Source: JAHWKS01 sp964458385
GTDB taxonomy: Bacteria > Planctomycetota > Planctomycetia > Pirellulales > Pirellulaceae
Reading direction: 5' to 3'
Assembly: GCA_964458385.1 (NCBI GenBank)
Contig: CAYWIS010000003.1
Location: 1-64,000, forward strand
Length of the DNA: 64,000 bases
Shown: one piece after another, positions 45,107-53,228 of the stretch
Layout of the letters: every line of letters begins with the position of its first letter
Numbering within the stretch: position 1 is the first letter of the stretch
The notes under the pieces: model-generated
Told to the model about the DNA's origin: nothing
Database searches by the model: none
Seen by the model: the letters and a program-made list of their open reading frames with translations, nothing else
Made by a program: the position numbers and the translations under genes

Positions 45107-45304
45107 TTAATCCACATCCTCAGTCGTCGTTGGCGGAGCTTTCTCTATATGTTCTTTCTCGCCCGGTCTCTCATAGCACGTGGCGCAGATTGCGCGCGAC
45201 AGACACCTGTGTTTCCCACCGAGGCGAATCACTTCGCCTTTCATATGCTCGCAATCCGTGCGAATGAGGTGAATGTACGATCGCGTCCACCGTTTTGCTT
45301 GCAT
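45107..45304 (-). CDS. Small Cys/His-rich protein, possible zinc binder (65 aa)
   Basis: 65 residues from ATG 45304; an in-frame start 63 bases upstream adds sequence that looks unrelated. The pattern IRTDCEHMKGEVIRLGGKHRC followed by AICATCYE has CxH, a single Cys, and CxxC, which could hold one zinc. Codon pattern looks coding and the flanks do not. The end is acidic and polar (EKEHIEKAPPTTTEDVD). Function unknown. It lies in a gene-poor stretch and might be a small regulator. The call is cautious because no similarity could be tested. Confidence 0.45.
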   Translation of the reverse strand: MQAKRWTRSYIHLIRTDCEHMKGEVIRLGGKHRCLSRAICATCYERPGEKEHIEKAPPTTTEDVD

Positions 45305-45524
45305 AGGCAAGGGACAAACATTCCCTAGGATCGTGTTCGCCCTAGATGACGATTGTTGTTCATGCACTTATACAAGAGGTGATCGCGAAAACCTTGGCCC
45401 GAGTCTCGCCTATTTTCGCAGAGGTCCGTTGCGTGAACGTCCCCACGTTAGTTGCTCTCCTCAGCAAGTGCGCACCGCGTGCGCCAATCCTCGGCATAAA
45501 CTTCCACACCTTGCGTGCGAAGGT

Positions 45525-45830
45525 TTAGTCCTCGGGAACTCGGTTTCGGCGATCGCGCATCGCCGCGTAACCGGTGCGAGTTAAGGAATACGCGCCATGG
45601 AATCCTTCTTTGACAAGATAGCCTTTCTCGGTCAATTTCCGCAAAGCGTCGCGGCGCTTGGCGTGATCCTGGCCGTTGAAACACAACATCTGGCCAGGGA
45701 GCATAAGGAACCGGCGAAAAGTTTCCAGTACGCTTCGTTCGGCTTTCGACAGCAAAGTGTTCTCCCGGTAGACGAGGGTGGGACGGACTCTCCCTTTACT
45801 ATACCAGAACTTGACGAAGTTCGCTCGCAT
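45525..45830 (-). CDS. Small winged-helix-like protein (101 aa), unknown function
   Basis: 101 residues from ATG 45830. The first 45 residues are basic and polar. The rest reads like a helix-turn-helix/winged-helix domain: LSKAERSVLETFRRFLMLPGQMLCFNGQ, then KRRDALRKLTEKGYLVKEGFHGAYSLTRTGYAAMRD, with the recognition-helix-like LRKLTEKGYLVKE and the wing GAYSLTRTGYAAM. A DNA-binding or regulatory role is plausible but not shown. I believe similar short proteins occur in other planctomycetes, which is recall, not a search. It is isolated, with no neighbouring gene on the same strand close by. Confidence 0.6.
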   Translation of the reverse strand: MRANFVKFWYSKGRVRPTLVYRENTLLSKAERSVLETFRRFLMLPGQMLCFNGQDHAKRRDALRKLTEKGYLVKEGFHGAYSLTRTGYAAMRDRRNRVPED

Positions 45831-46938
45831 CGGGTTCTAACCCGCACATGCTACGCCTTGCGTTTTGCTCGCGGCCCTGCTATTTCGCTTTCCAGTGCAC
45901 ACTCTTAGGTAGCCGTACTGAACGCTCGGGCCGGCTTACAAGGATGGAAATCACCTGAAAGAACCGGCATTGGTTCGGCGACAATGGAAGACGCTGGTGA
46001 AGCAGCATGATCCTCTTAGCACGACGCATTCATTCGATCTTGGACACTTACCGCATCCGCAAAGGCCAGCGAACGCCGTTGGTCATGGGAGCCCCTCCAA
46101 AACCGGGCCCAATTCCACTTCTTGCCGCTCTACTGCCCGGATAGCAATCGAATGGAATGCGTCGGGAAGAACCTACGCGATCCTACGACCAGCAATCAAA
46201 CCCACTCCCCACTGCAGGAGGTGCACGTCTGTCTGCGTTTCCTCGTGGTATCTACCGTCATCCACCCGCCCCCAACATGCCTCCTAAAGCCTTATACCGA
46301 AATTTCGATAGGCTATTCGTCTAATGTAAACCGCACCGTTACCGCGCATGTTATGTAGACGCCTCCCGCGCGTTCATTGGGGGAGCAGTTCGGTGTTCGT
46401 GGGTCCTGCCCCAATTCCTTTACAACCATGTCCCAAGCTCGTCAGCAGCAATCATTGCCTAGCGGAGCATTCTTCAAGCATCCTTTTGCGAACACGTCAA
46501 TCAAATCGAGAATCCCTCGATTCTCAAACAATTTCGAATGAAGGCTTACCCAGTGCGGCGTCCTGTGGTGGGTTCAATGGGAGAGAACTGTTGCAGCATC
46601 TGGCACCAACCAAGTGACGCACAAACGCGCACGTCGACGTCGTTCCTCGCAACAATCAGCTGATCACACTCGCGTACATCGTTCTCGGCGGTAGTAAACG
46701 CAGAACGTCGCGGAACAACACGAGTTGGTTTAAGTTCTCTCTCCCACAGCGCTATTTTTGACACTGAACATGTTATGACGTAGGTTTCTTTTGACGCGTG
46801 ATGCACGCCTCAATCGGGTGTCGCCTGTCAGCTCCCGAGACTTGTCTCACTAATGGGCTGCATCGGCCAATTCTCGTCGCGCCATTCGGCGTCGGCCTTG
46901 TGACTCATCCGTGCAAGGGGCCCTACGGGGCGCATTTC
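45831..46938. other. Gene-poor 1.1-kb region with a transposase relic
   Basis: Besides the IS630 fragment (annotated separately) the stretch has no frame with a family signature. A 7-bp hairpin GAGAATC/GATTCTC lies at 46508-46525. Two short frames (46348-46617 and the antisense 46546-46806) have no motif. The region looks like decayed mobile or intergenic DNA. Confidence 0.5.
46028..46290 (+). pseudogene. IS630-family transposase relic (C-terminal catalytic part, frameshifted)
   Basis: In one frame (46028-46075) the translation IHSILDTYRIRKGQRTP resembles the IS630 block LILDNYRIHKS..., which includes the second Asp of the DDE triad (ILD). From about 46110 in a different frame QFHFLPLYCPDSNRMECVG resembles FLPPYCPDhNRIERVW with the last catalytic Glu (NRME), then KNLRDPTTSNQ and a run of coding-like sequence. 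The shift between 46075 and 46110 shows the gene is broken. No terminal inverted repeats or N-terminal part were found, so only a remnant remains. Confidence 0.6.
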
Positions 46939-47412
46939 ATGATCCAAACATTGGCGGAACCTAAGCGCGGTTGCGCACCAATTCGACGAATACTCAATAC
47001 CCTTGAGCAGTCTGACTCGCCAAACGTGCGAACAACGGCCTCCCAAGACGACCCCGTGGCGTCACGCGTGCTGGCGGCGCTGATGCATAAGAACGTTCAC
47101 CGTAAAGGGAGAGAGCGCCGCAGCGAACGCCGCTATCCGTATCCCCACCCCGTTTATCTCACGCCGCTGGCAGGCGAAGTCCCGTTGGTCGAAGAAACCG
47201 TTCAAGTGCACGGGAAACATCTCTCGGCGCACGGCTTCGACTTTTACCATCGTGAACCGCTCCCTTACCGCCGCATGATCGCCTCGCTCTTGGTCGATGG
47301 CGCTTGGGTCGGCCTGATTCTGGACCTGATGTGGTGCCGATTTACCGGCGCCGGCATGTATGACAACGGTGGGCGTTTTATTGCCCCCGCTAAGTCGCCG
47401 TTGGCAACATGA
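46939..47412 (+). CDS. PilZ-like domain protein, degenerate
   Basis: 157 residues from ATG 46939; an upstream extension to 46798 is in frame but lacks similarity. The core, about residues 60-150, runs RKGRERRSERRYPYPHPVYLTPLAG (PilZ-type RxxxR motif region), VQVHGKHLSAHGFDFYHREPLP (position of the [D/N]xSxxG motif; here H-L-S-A-H-G) and GLILDLMWCRF...YDNGGRFI. PilZ domains bind c-di-GMP. The first Asp/Asn of the second motif is His, so binding is doubtful. No signal peptide or partner domain. The following gene, the HNH nuclease, is convergent. Confidence 0.6.
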   Translation: MIQTLAEPKRGCAPIRRILNTLEQSDSPNVRTTASQDDPVASRVLAALMHKNVHRKGRERRSERRYPYPHPVYLTPLAGEVPLVEETVQVHGKHLSAHGFDFYHREPLPYRRMIASLLVDGAWVGLILDLMWCRFTGAGMYDNGGRFIAPAKSPLAT

Positions 47413-47515
47413 GATGACGGCCGAGCCGTAAACTTCGGGCCACCTGTTTTCCCAGCAATAACGGCGGATAAAAACCACTCAATCTCTCTTCCTACTTCCT
47501 TTTTTACCCCACTTT

Positions 47516-47608
47516 GCGTTTCGACAAATCCGAAACGCAGAGCTTCGCCTTGACGACGAACCCTAGTTCGTCGATCGACATAACCTCCCGAGGCGGCCAT
47601 GAGCCGCC
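47516..47608. repeat. Cluster of three adjacent hairpins
   Basis: Three perfect stems in 93 bases: GCGTTTCG/CGAAACGC (47516-47538, seven-base loop), CGACGAAC/GTTCGTCG (47554-47573, four-base loop) and GGCGGC/GCCGCC (47592-47608, five-base loop). They sit in the 362-bp gap between the convergent PilZ-like and HNH genes. A T-rich stretch (TTCCTTTTTTACC, 47496-47508) lies just before the first stem. Beyond these, the gap (47413-47774) shows nothing else. They may be terminators for both genes or part of a repeated intergenic element. Confidence 0.55.
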
Positions 47609-47774
47609 ACCCTCCGCCGGACCGTCCCCACGCGGCCCGGCGATTTTTGTTACATCGTATCTTTCCTAAGAAACAGTACCGCGAAGTGCGAGTAAGACTT
47701 GCCGCGTCGAAGAGAGGCCAGTTGCGCCTGGACTCTGTGCCCCGCACCAGTGTCTTTTGCAAACGCAGCGTTAC

Positions 47775-48365
47775 TCACGAAACGAGCGTTACAGAGTCTT
47801 TGGCTTCCCCAAGGAACGGGGCCCAGCTTGGTAGCCGGACCGCTACCGCGTAAAGCGGCCTCCAAGCAGGCCTTACCGGGCGGCGACAGAGATGCATGTT
47901 GGCCTGCTCCGGCGTACGATCGGCCTTGCGGCGGTTACACTCCAGACACGCTAGAACGCAGTTCTCCCATGACGTTGCACCGCCGCGCGACCGAGGCAGT
48001 ACGTGATCCAACGTCAACTCATGGCGGCCTGGTTGTCGGCCGCAGTACTGGCAGGTCAACCGGTCCCGCTTGAAGACATTTCGTTTGCTAAAGGCCACAA
48101 CGCCATCGGGAATGCGGTCATAGTGCGCCAAGACCAGTACTTCCGGAATACGCAGTCGGAGCGTCACGCCGCGAATAACCGCCTCGTCCTGTCGAGACGG
48201 CACGGCTATCCAGTCATCCCAGTTGTACAACTGATAGTTCTCCGGGTCGACGACGCGCGCCGCATCACGCGCCAGCAAAATCAACGCGCGCTGCACCGTG
48301 GATACATGAACCGGCTGCCAGTAACGGTTCAACAAGAGCGCCGGCCGTTGCAAGAGCGAAGCCAT
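47775..48365 (-). CDS. HNH endonuclease
   Basis: 196 residues, ATG 48365. The N-terminal part (residues about 5-45, ALLLNRYWQPVHVSTVQRALILLARDAARVVDPENYQL) is the leading segment common in bacterial stand-alone HNH proteins. The catalytic domain has the zinc-binding CQYCG and CLECNRRK pairs around LTLDHVLPRSRGGATSWENCVLAC, the HNH core with His and Asn. It cuts DNA in vitro in related members; the physiological role of these orphan genes is not known. No restriction partner is next to it. Confidence 0.9.
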   Translation of the reverse strand: MASLLQRPALLLNRYWQPVHVSTVQRALILLARDAARVVDPENYQLYNWDDWIAVPSRQDEAVIRGVTLRLRIPEVLVLAHYDRIPDGVVAFSKRNVFKRDRLTCQYCGRQPGRHELTLDHVLPRSRGGATSWENCVLACLECNRRKADRTPEQANMHLCRRPVRPAWRPLYAVAVRLPSWAPFLGEAKDSVTLVS

Positions 48366-48536
48366 GGGTGTTGATAACCGAGATCAAGACGCAGGAATCA
48401 GACCAGCGAGTAGCGGCAGGGCGAGTCGACGCCAGAGCATGGCCGCCCACTCCGCACAAACGTCAGATGTCGGACACCCAGAAGAGCAAGAAGGTTCATC
48501 GCGGCGGGGGGCAGATGCTCAGCCAATAAACTCCTG

Positions 48537-49637
48537 TTAACCGAGTACACGCCGATGAAAGCGTCGCTTCCACGCGAGAAGCTGCGCGCGTGGCGACGCC
48601 GCCGGATAATGCGTTACGCGGCCTAACGGCGTCATCCGCGGGTTCCAGCATTGCTTGATTTCGTGCGTGGCAACGCCCATATCGAGACAATGATCGCCTC
48701 GCCTAATGCTGTCACGTAACGTCCACGCCAAGAGTACGCTCCCTACGCCACAATGCGCCCAGGCAGGATCGTATCCCATCCGCAAGCCGTAGAGTGCGCC
48801 ATCGGTATGGTAATTGTACGAAAACGCGACTGCCTGACCGTTGAGTCGTAATACGGTGATATCGAGCGTTCCGTTTTGAGCCGCCAGAAAATGGGTATCA
48901 CGAAAGAAATCGGCCACTTGGGAATGGCAGAGTGTGGTGCCCGTCGCGGACCGTCCCTGCCAACTGCGGCGGGAGATCTCGACGCACTCATCATAGAGCG
49001 CCCAACGTGGATCCCCGTCGCCATAGGCGGCCCCCAAGGGACGATAGCGTTCGAGGATCGCGTCGCCTTCCTGTGCTAACCGCTTCTCGGCGCGACGTAA
49101 ATTATTGCGAAACTTGCTGCTCAAACCGCTGAAGTACGCATTCCAGGTGTCTGGCAGGTCAACGATACAAGTCGTCGCCCAAACGCCCGCGCGCGCCGAG
49201 AAGCCCGCCATTTCCATCGCCCGCTGGGTGCGCCCACCGTCCACCGTTTCGTCGATCCATCGTAGGTCCAGTACATCCCAATCGCGTTGCACTCGCCTCA
49301 AATAAAGCATCGCTGTAAGAAGCGTTGCCGCTGGCTGTCCGCCAATTGGTCCGTAGAACGATCCCCAATCTTGTAGCGGATAAGTCAAGACGCGAATCGC
49401 CCCCAAGCGAGTCGCTTCGCGACGAAGCACCAGGGGGAGAATCCCAATGATCTCCCCGTGGCTGGAGGCGACCAGCACCCGCAATTCCTGGCCGTGTCCA
49501 AAGTGCCGCCAATACGCCAAGAGCCAGTCCAAAGAGTGAAAAAATGAGCCGCCGCGTGTCTGCGCGAGAAGCGCACTCCAGCGCAGTGAGCTGGATTTCA
49601 GATGCTCAATCTCGCGAATTTCTTCGATCGACGGCAT
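48537..49637 (-). CDS. GNAT-family (FemAB-like, Acetyltransf_6) acyltransferase
   Basis: 366 residues from ATG 49637. The two-domain pattern fits the BioF2-like/FemAB-like GNAT group: LRWSALLAQTRGGSFFHSLDWLLAYWRHFG near the start, LRVLVASSHGEIIGILPLVLRR, SSKFRNNLRRAEKRLAQEGDAIL, and FFRDTHFLAAQNGTLDITVLRLNGQAVAFSYNYHTDGALYGLRMGYDPAWAHCGVGSVLLAWTLRDSIRRGDHCLDMGV near the end, a stretch typical of cell-surface polysaccharide-linked acyltransferases. The exact substrate is unknown. No signal peptide. Divergent from the site-2 protease gene across 276 bp. Confidence 0.85.
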   Translation of the reverse strand: MPSIEEIREIEHLKSSSLRWSALLAQTRGGSFFHSLDWLLAYWRHFGHGQELRVLVASSHGEIIGILPLVLRREATRLGAIRVLTYPLQDWGSFYGPIGGQPAATLLTAMLYLRRVQRDWDVLDLRWIDETVDGGRTQRAMEMAGFSARAGVWATTCIVDLPDTWNAYFSGLSSKFRNNLRRAEKRLAQEGDAILERYRPLGAAYGDGDPRWALYDECVEISRRSWQGRSATGTTLCHSQVADFFRDTHFLAAQNGTLDITVLRLNGQAVAFSYNYHTDGALYGLRMGYDPAWAHCGVGSVLLAWTLRDSIRRGDHCLDMGVATHEIKQCWNPRMTPLGRVTHYPAASPRAQLLAWKRRFHRRVLG

Positions 49638-49913
49638 GGTGTACTGCAATCGTAGGTCGAATTTTTTCGATTTGCAGTTTACCGGATCCCCCCATACGGG
49701 CATTTCTCCCGCAACCTGCTCTGGCAGGCAGATTCAACGACCATTTAACGACAACACCCATTCAAAATCTAACTGATTTCGTGTTGCATTTTGGCTTCAC
49801 ATCATCTGACGGGTGCATGGCGGGAAACAATTGGCTACCTGTTGTGAATTCTTCCGCCTTGGCCCACCCTGGGCTCATAGATGAATGCGGCGGTCCTGTG
49901 GTAAGGTGGGACT

Positions 49914-50939
49914 ATGGAGAATACTCACCCATCGCACAAGGAAATACGTTCCCCAAGTGGCGAGGACGTTTACATTGCACAAGCCGCTGACAAGGCGCCG
50001 TTGCGGGCGCCAACGTTGGAAGAGGCGATAACGCCGCGCCGCCCCCGGTATGTCCGGCCGATCATTCTTTTCCTACTAACCTGTATTTCCACATTCTGGG
50101 TTGGCTCCACGCTCTGGCGCCCAAGCCTGTACGGCTTTTTCCCAGGTGACGACCCGTTCATGCCCTTTCGCCGCGCCGCTGTTGCGCACTGGGAGGAAGG
50201 GCTGATTTACATGGTTTGCCTGATTGGCATCCTGCTTGCGCACGAAATGGGACATTTTGTGGCGACAGTCATTTATCGCGTCCCCGCCAGTCTTCCGCAT
50301 TTCATTCCCTTCCCCTTAGGTCCGTTTGGAACGATGGGAGCCGTCATCGCTATGGATGGCCGACGGGCCGACCGGCGGCAGATCTTCGACATTGGCTTGG
50401 CAGGTCCCCTAGCGGGGTTGGCGATCTGCCTGCCCGTAGCGTTCGTCGGGCTAATGAGGCTAGATTTCAGTCAACCTCAAACGGGGGGAGCAATTCTAGA
50501 TCTACCGTTTCTGTTGGTCTGGGCACTCGACTGGCTGCGTCCCGAAAGCTATGAGGCGTATCGACAACAAGGCGGCGTGTGGGTAGCCCAACTGAATCCG
50601 TACTTCATGGCGGGTTGGTTTGGCCTGCTCGTAACAGCAATCAATATGGCCCCTGTTAGCCAACTTGATGGCGGGCACGTGATTTATACGCTACTTGGGC
50701 CGCGCGGACGGTGGATTGCACGCGGATTCATTCTGTTCGCTGTGGCGTACGTCGTATTCGCCAGCGCCTATGTTTGGACGGTCATGCTGCTTCTAGTGAT
50801 CTTAATGGGCATTGACCATCCGCCCACGGCAAATGACCGAGTCCCACTCGGTCGAGCGAGAGCGTGTCTCGGGGCTCTTTCACTGACGATTCCATTCCTT
50901 TGCCTTCCGCCGCGACTTATCACTTTGGTGGGCATGTAA
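49914..50939 (+). CDS. Site-2 protease-family (M50) membrane metalloprotease
   Basis: 341 residues, ATG 49914. At least six membrane helices. The zinc motif HEMGH (H110, E111, H114) is in a helix (IGILLAHEMGHFVATVIY), and the third ligand Asp lies in NMAPVSQLDGGH (D252). It also has the FPLGPFGTMGAVIAM and FDIGLAGPLAGL segments of the family. Such proteases cleave membrane-embedded regulators. No PDZ domain. The next gene, DUF2721, begins 52 bp downstream on the same strand, so they may form an operon. Confidence 0.93.
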   Translation: MENTHPSHKEIRSPSGEDVYIAQAADKAPLRAPTLEEAITPRRPRYVRPIILFLLTCISTFWVGSTLWRPSLYGFFPGDDPFMPFRRAAVAHWEEGLIYMVCLIGILLAHEMGHFVATVIYRVPASLPHFIPFPLGPFGTMGAVIAMDGRRADRRQIFDIGLAGPLAGLAICLPVAFVGLMRLDFSQPQTGGAILDLPFLLVWALDWLRPESYEAYRQQGGVWVAQLNPYFMAGWFGLLVTAINMAPVSQLDGGHVIYTLLGPRGRWIARGFILFAVAYVVFASAYVWTVMLLLVILMGIDHPPTANDRVPLGRARACLGALSLTIPFLCLPPRLITLVGM

Positions 50940-50991
50940 AGGAATGCGCGCTCGTTACGAATGCCCCGATAGATCTCGAAGGCTGTTCGCA

Positions 50992-51414
50992 ATGTCGGAC
51001 TTCACTCCCATCCTTCAGGCAACGCTAACGCCTATCGCCTTGATCTCGGGCGTGGGATTGTTACTGCTGAGCATGGTCAACCGGTATAACCATGCCATCG
51101 ACCGAATCCGTCACCTGTTACACGAAAAGAAGACGTGCGAGCCAGCGGACTTGCCCAAGCTCGATCGCTCCATTGAGGTGATCTATGCCCGCTGCAAAGT
51201 CATGAAGAATGCGATTCTCTGTGTCGGCGTGAGTATTGTGGCAAGCGGCGCTATGGTATTCGCCACCGCTGTGGAAGAAATCGCCGGATTGGACCTGCTA
51301 TTAATCAAAGAATTGTTGCTGATCACCTCAGTGGGTTTGGTCGTTCTAGCCGCTGTTCTGTTTGTGATTGAAGTCAACTACTCTCTCCATGCATTACGGC
51401 TCGAACTCGAATAG
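50992..51414 (+). CDS. DUF2721 membrane protein
   Basis: 140 residues from ATG 50992. Three hydrophobic helices: near residues 10-27 (TPIALISGVGLLLLSMVNR), about 73-92 (NAILCVGVSIVASGAMVFATA) and about 105-125 (LLITSVGLVVLAAVLFVIEVNYS), which fit the DUF2721 family. The first helix is followed by RYNHAIDRIRHLLHEKK, the family's charged segment. Function unknown. Likely co-transcribed with the M50 protease gene. Confidence 0.85.
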   Translation: MSDFTPILQATLTPIALISGVGLLLLSMVNRYNHAIDRIRHLLHEKKTCEPADLPKLDRSIEVIYARCKVMKNAILCVGVSIVASGAMVFATAVEEIAGLDLLLIKELLLITSVGLVVLAAVLFVIEVNYSLHALRLELE

Positions 51415-51459
51415 CCGAAGTTCTTCCGTGATCGGCAGCGCAAGGCGATGCCAAGGCCA

Positions 51460-52998
51460 TTACTTTCGCAAATCGTAGCACATCAAGACGTCTTGCTCGC
51501 GAAGGTAAAGTTTGCCGTCGGCCACTACCGGATGGGCCCAGCTCTCGCGCTCCCGGTGTACCGGAGTGAAAACGCTCTTAAGGCGATACTCGCGCGGTGT
51601 AGCTTCAATTAAGGCCACCGTTCCATTCTGGTAACGGAAGATCAAATCACCATCCGCGTAAGCAACCGCGGCGGAACCCGTTCCCGGCCCTCGCTCTCGT
51701 CCCCCCCACATGATCTTACCGGACTTCAATTCGACACAAATCGGAAAACCGTTGTTGTGTCCGTGGCCCGCATAAATGTAACCGTCCACGAGGATCATCC
51801 CTCCGTGATGGTTTTGGAACGTCCGCCGGTCGAGACGATAAACCTCCTGCACTACGGCCTCGCCGCCGCGACCAACGATTCGCAAGAGGGCGGAACCGCC
51901 ATCGTCATAGCCCGACGAGCAGAAGATCAAATCGCCAGAGACGATCGGCGTAGGAATGTTCGCCGTGCCGTTGGAGATTTGATCGTAGCCCCACAGGAGT
52001 TTACCATCGTTAGCCCGCACACCGATGACGCCTTTGCCCGTCAACTGCACGTACTGCTTGACGCCGCCAGCATTGCTCAACACAGGCGATGAGTAGCCAG
52101 CGCCGCCATGGCCGCGCCCTTCTGGAGCCGACGGACAAGCCCAGATGACTTCGCCCGTTTCCTTTTTTAGCGACACAAGCATTGCGTCCCGGGCGCCTGG
52201 TGTGCAGATCAAACGATCGCCATCGACCAAGGGCGACTCGCTAAATCCCCAGCTTGGCCGCTCAGCGCCAAAATCACGGCCAAAGTTCTTGCGCCAGACC
52301 TCACGCCCCGTCTCTCGCTCCACGCACAGCAGGTTTCCGTCGTTATCTTCGACAAACACCAGATCGTCATCCACAGTGGGCGTGCCTGTGGGCTCACTAC
52401 TCCCGCCAACGCGAGCCGACCACACTTCCTGCCCGTCCTCTGCATTGAGACAAATCAACTCAACCGTGCCGCCCCGGTTGCCCTGGGTATAGATTTTCCC
52501 TCCCGTGACGGCGACACTCGCAAAACCGTTTCCCAGGCCGCGTTTCTGCCATACCAGCGGCGGACCGTTTTCTGGCCAAGTATCGAGGAGGCCCTTCGAT
52601 AACGACACACCGTCACGATTGGGCCCCCGCCACTGTGGCCAATGATCATCCGACGACGAGGCTGAGCCTACCGAATCCGCCTGTCTTGTAGTCGCCTGTT
52701 GCCGATTGGCGCGACGCCGAGCAAGTTCTGCTCGCACATATTGTTGATCCTCATTGCTCAGCCTTGTTAGCGGCACACTGATGCGCTGGCCGTCTTCTCG
52801 CTCGAGCACGGCCCTGCCGTCCTTCACCTCAATCAGCGCTGCCTGAACTTGAAATCTTCCGGTGGAATCGCTCCACTGACGCCGTTCGCCTTCGTCCGCC
52901 GCATGCGCCTCGCGCCAAGGATATGACGCAACCTGGAGCGCAAGTCCTACGATCATACAAGTCAACAAGATCCAGAGATGGGCAAGGCGGTGGTGCAT
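51460..52998 (-). CDS. Exported PQQ-like beta-propeller protein with SHD1 domain
   Basis: 512 residues. An N-terminal Sec signal (AHLWILLTCMIVGLALQVASYPWREAHA) is followed by an SHD1 domain (residues about 40-90: WSDSTGRFQVQAALIEVKDGRAVLEREDGQRISVPLTRLSNEDQQYV), a small SH3-like module common in planctomycete exported proteins. The remainder is a PQQ-repeat propeller with several blades (WPQWRGPNRDG, FASVAVTGGKIYTQGNRGG, LICLNAEDGQEVWSARVGG, LLCVERETGREVWRKNFG, LVSLKKETGEVIWACP, and the later WGYDQISNGTANIPTP). It is probably periplasmic. No typical PQQ-dehydrogenase active site seen, so the function may be binding or scaffolding. Convergent with the DUF2721 gene (45 bp). Confidence 0.9.
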   Translation of the reverse strand: MHHRLAHLWILLTCMIVGLALQVASYPWREAHAADEGERRQWSDSTGRFQVQAALIEVKDGRAVLEREDGQRISVPLTRLSNEDQQYVRAELARRRANRQQATTRQADSVGSASSSDDHWPQWRGPNRDGVSLSKGLLDTWPENGPPLVWQKRGLGNGFASVAVTGGKIYTQGNRGGTVELICLNAEDGQEVWSARVGGSSEPTGTPTVDDDLVFVEDNDGNLLCVERETGREVWRKNFGRDFGAERPSWGFSESPLVDGDRLICTPGARDAMLVSLKKETGEVIWACPSAPEGRGHGGAGYSSPVLSNAGGVKQYVQLTGKGVIGVRANDGKLLWGYDQISNGTANIPTPIVSGDLIFCSSGYDDGGSALLRIVGRGGEAVVQEVYRLDRRTFQNHHGGMILVDGYIYAGHGHNNGFPICVELKSGKIMWGGRERGPGTGSAAVAYADGDLIFRYQNGTVALIEATPREYRLKSVFTPVHRERESWAHPVVADGKLYLREQDVLMCYDLRK

Positions 52999-53228
52999 GG
53001 TTTCTGGTATGTATGAGAATCAGATAGCCGGAAACAGCCTGTTCGGCGATGAGCCGGGTTTCGGACGGCGACCATTCCCCGCGAGGACCAGCGGATCCAG
53101 TGATTCGGAGTATCTCCGCCCTTTTTCAACCGCTTACTCACCCCCGACGTGGGTGCGTCTTAGAAATGAAAACCGCCCATTGCGGCATGAATAAATGGTC
53201 GGCTGATCACAAAGTATCACACAATTTC

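Noticed and set aside
46348..46806. Two short frames (plus 46348-46617, minus 46546-46806)
   Set aside because: No motif and no coding bias visible; the surrounding DNA is relic-like.
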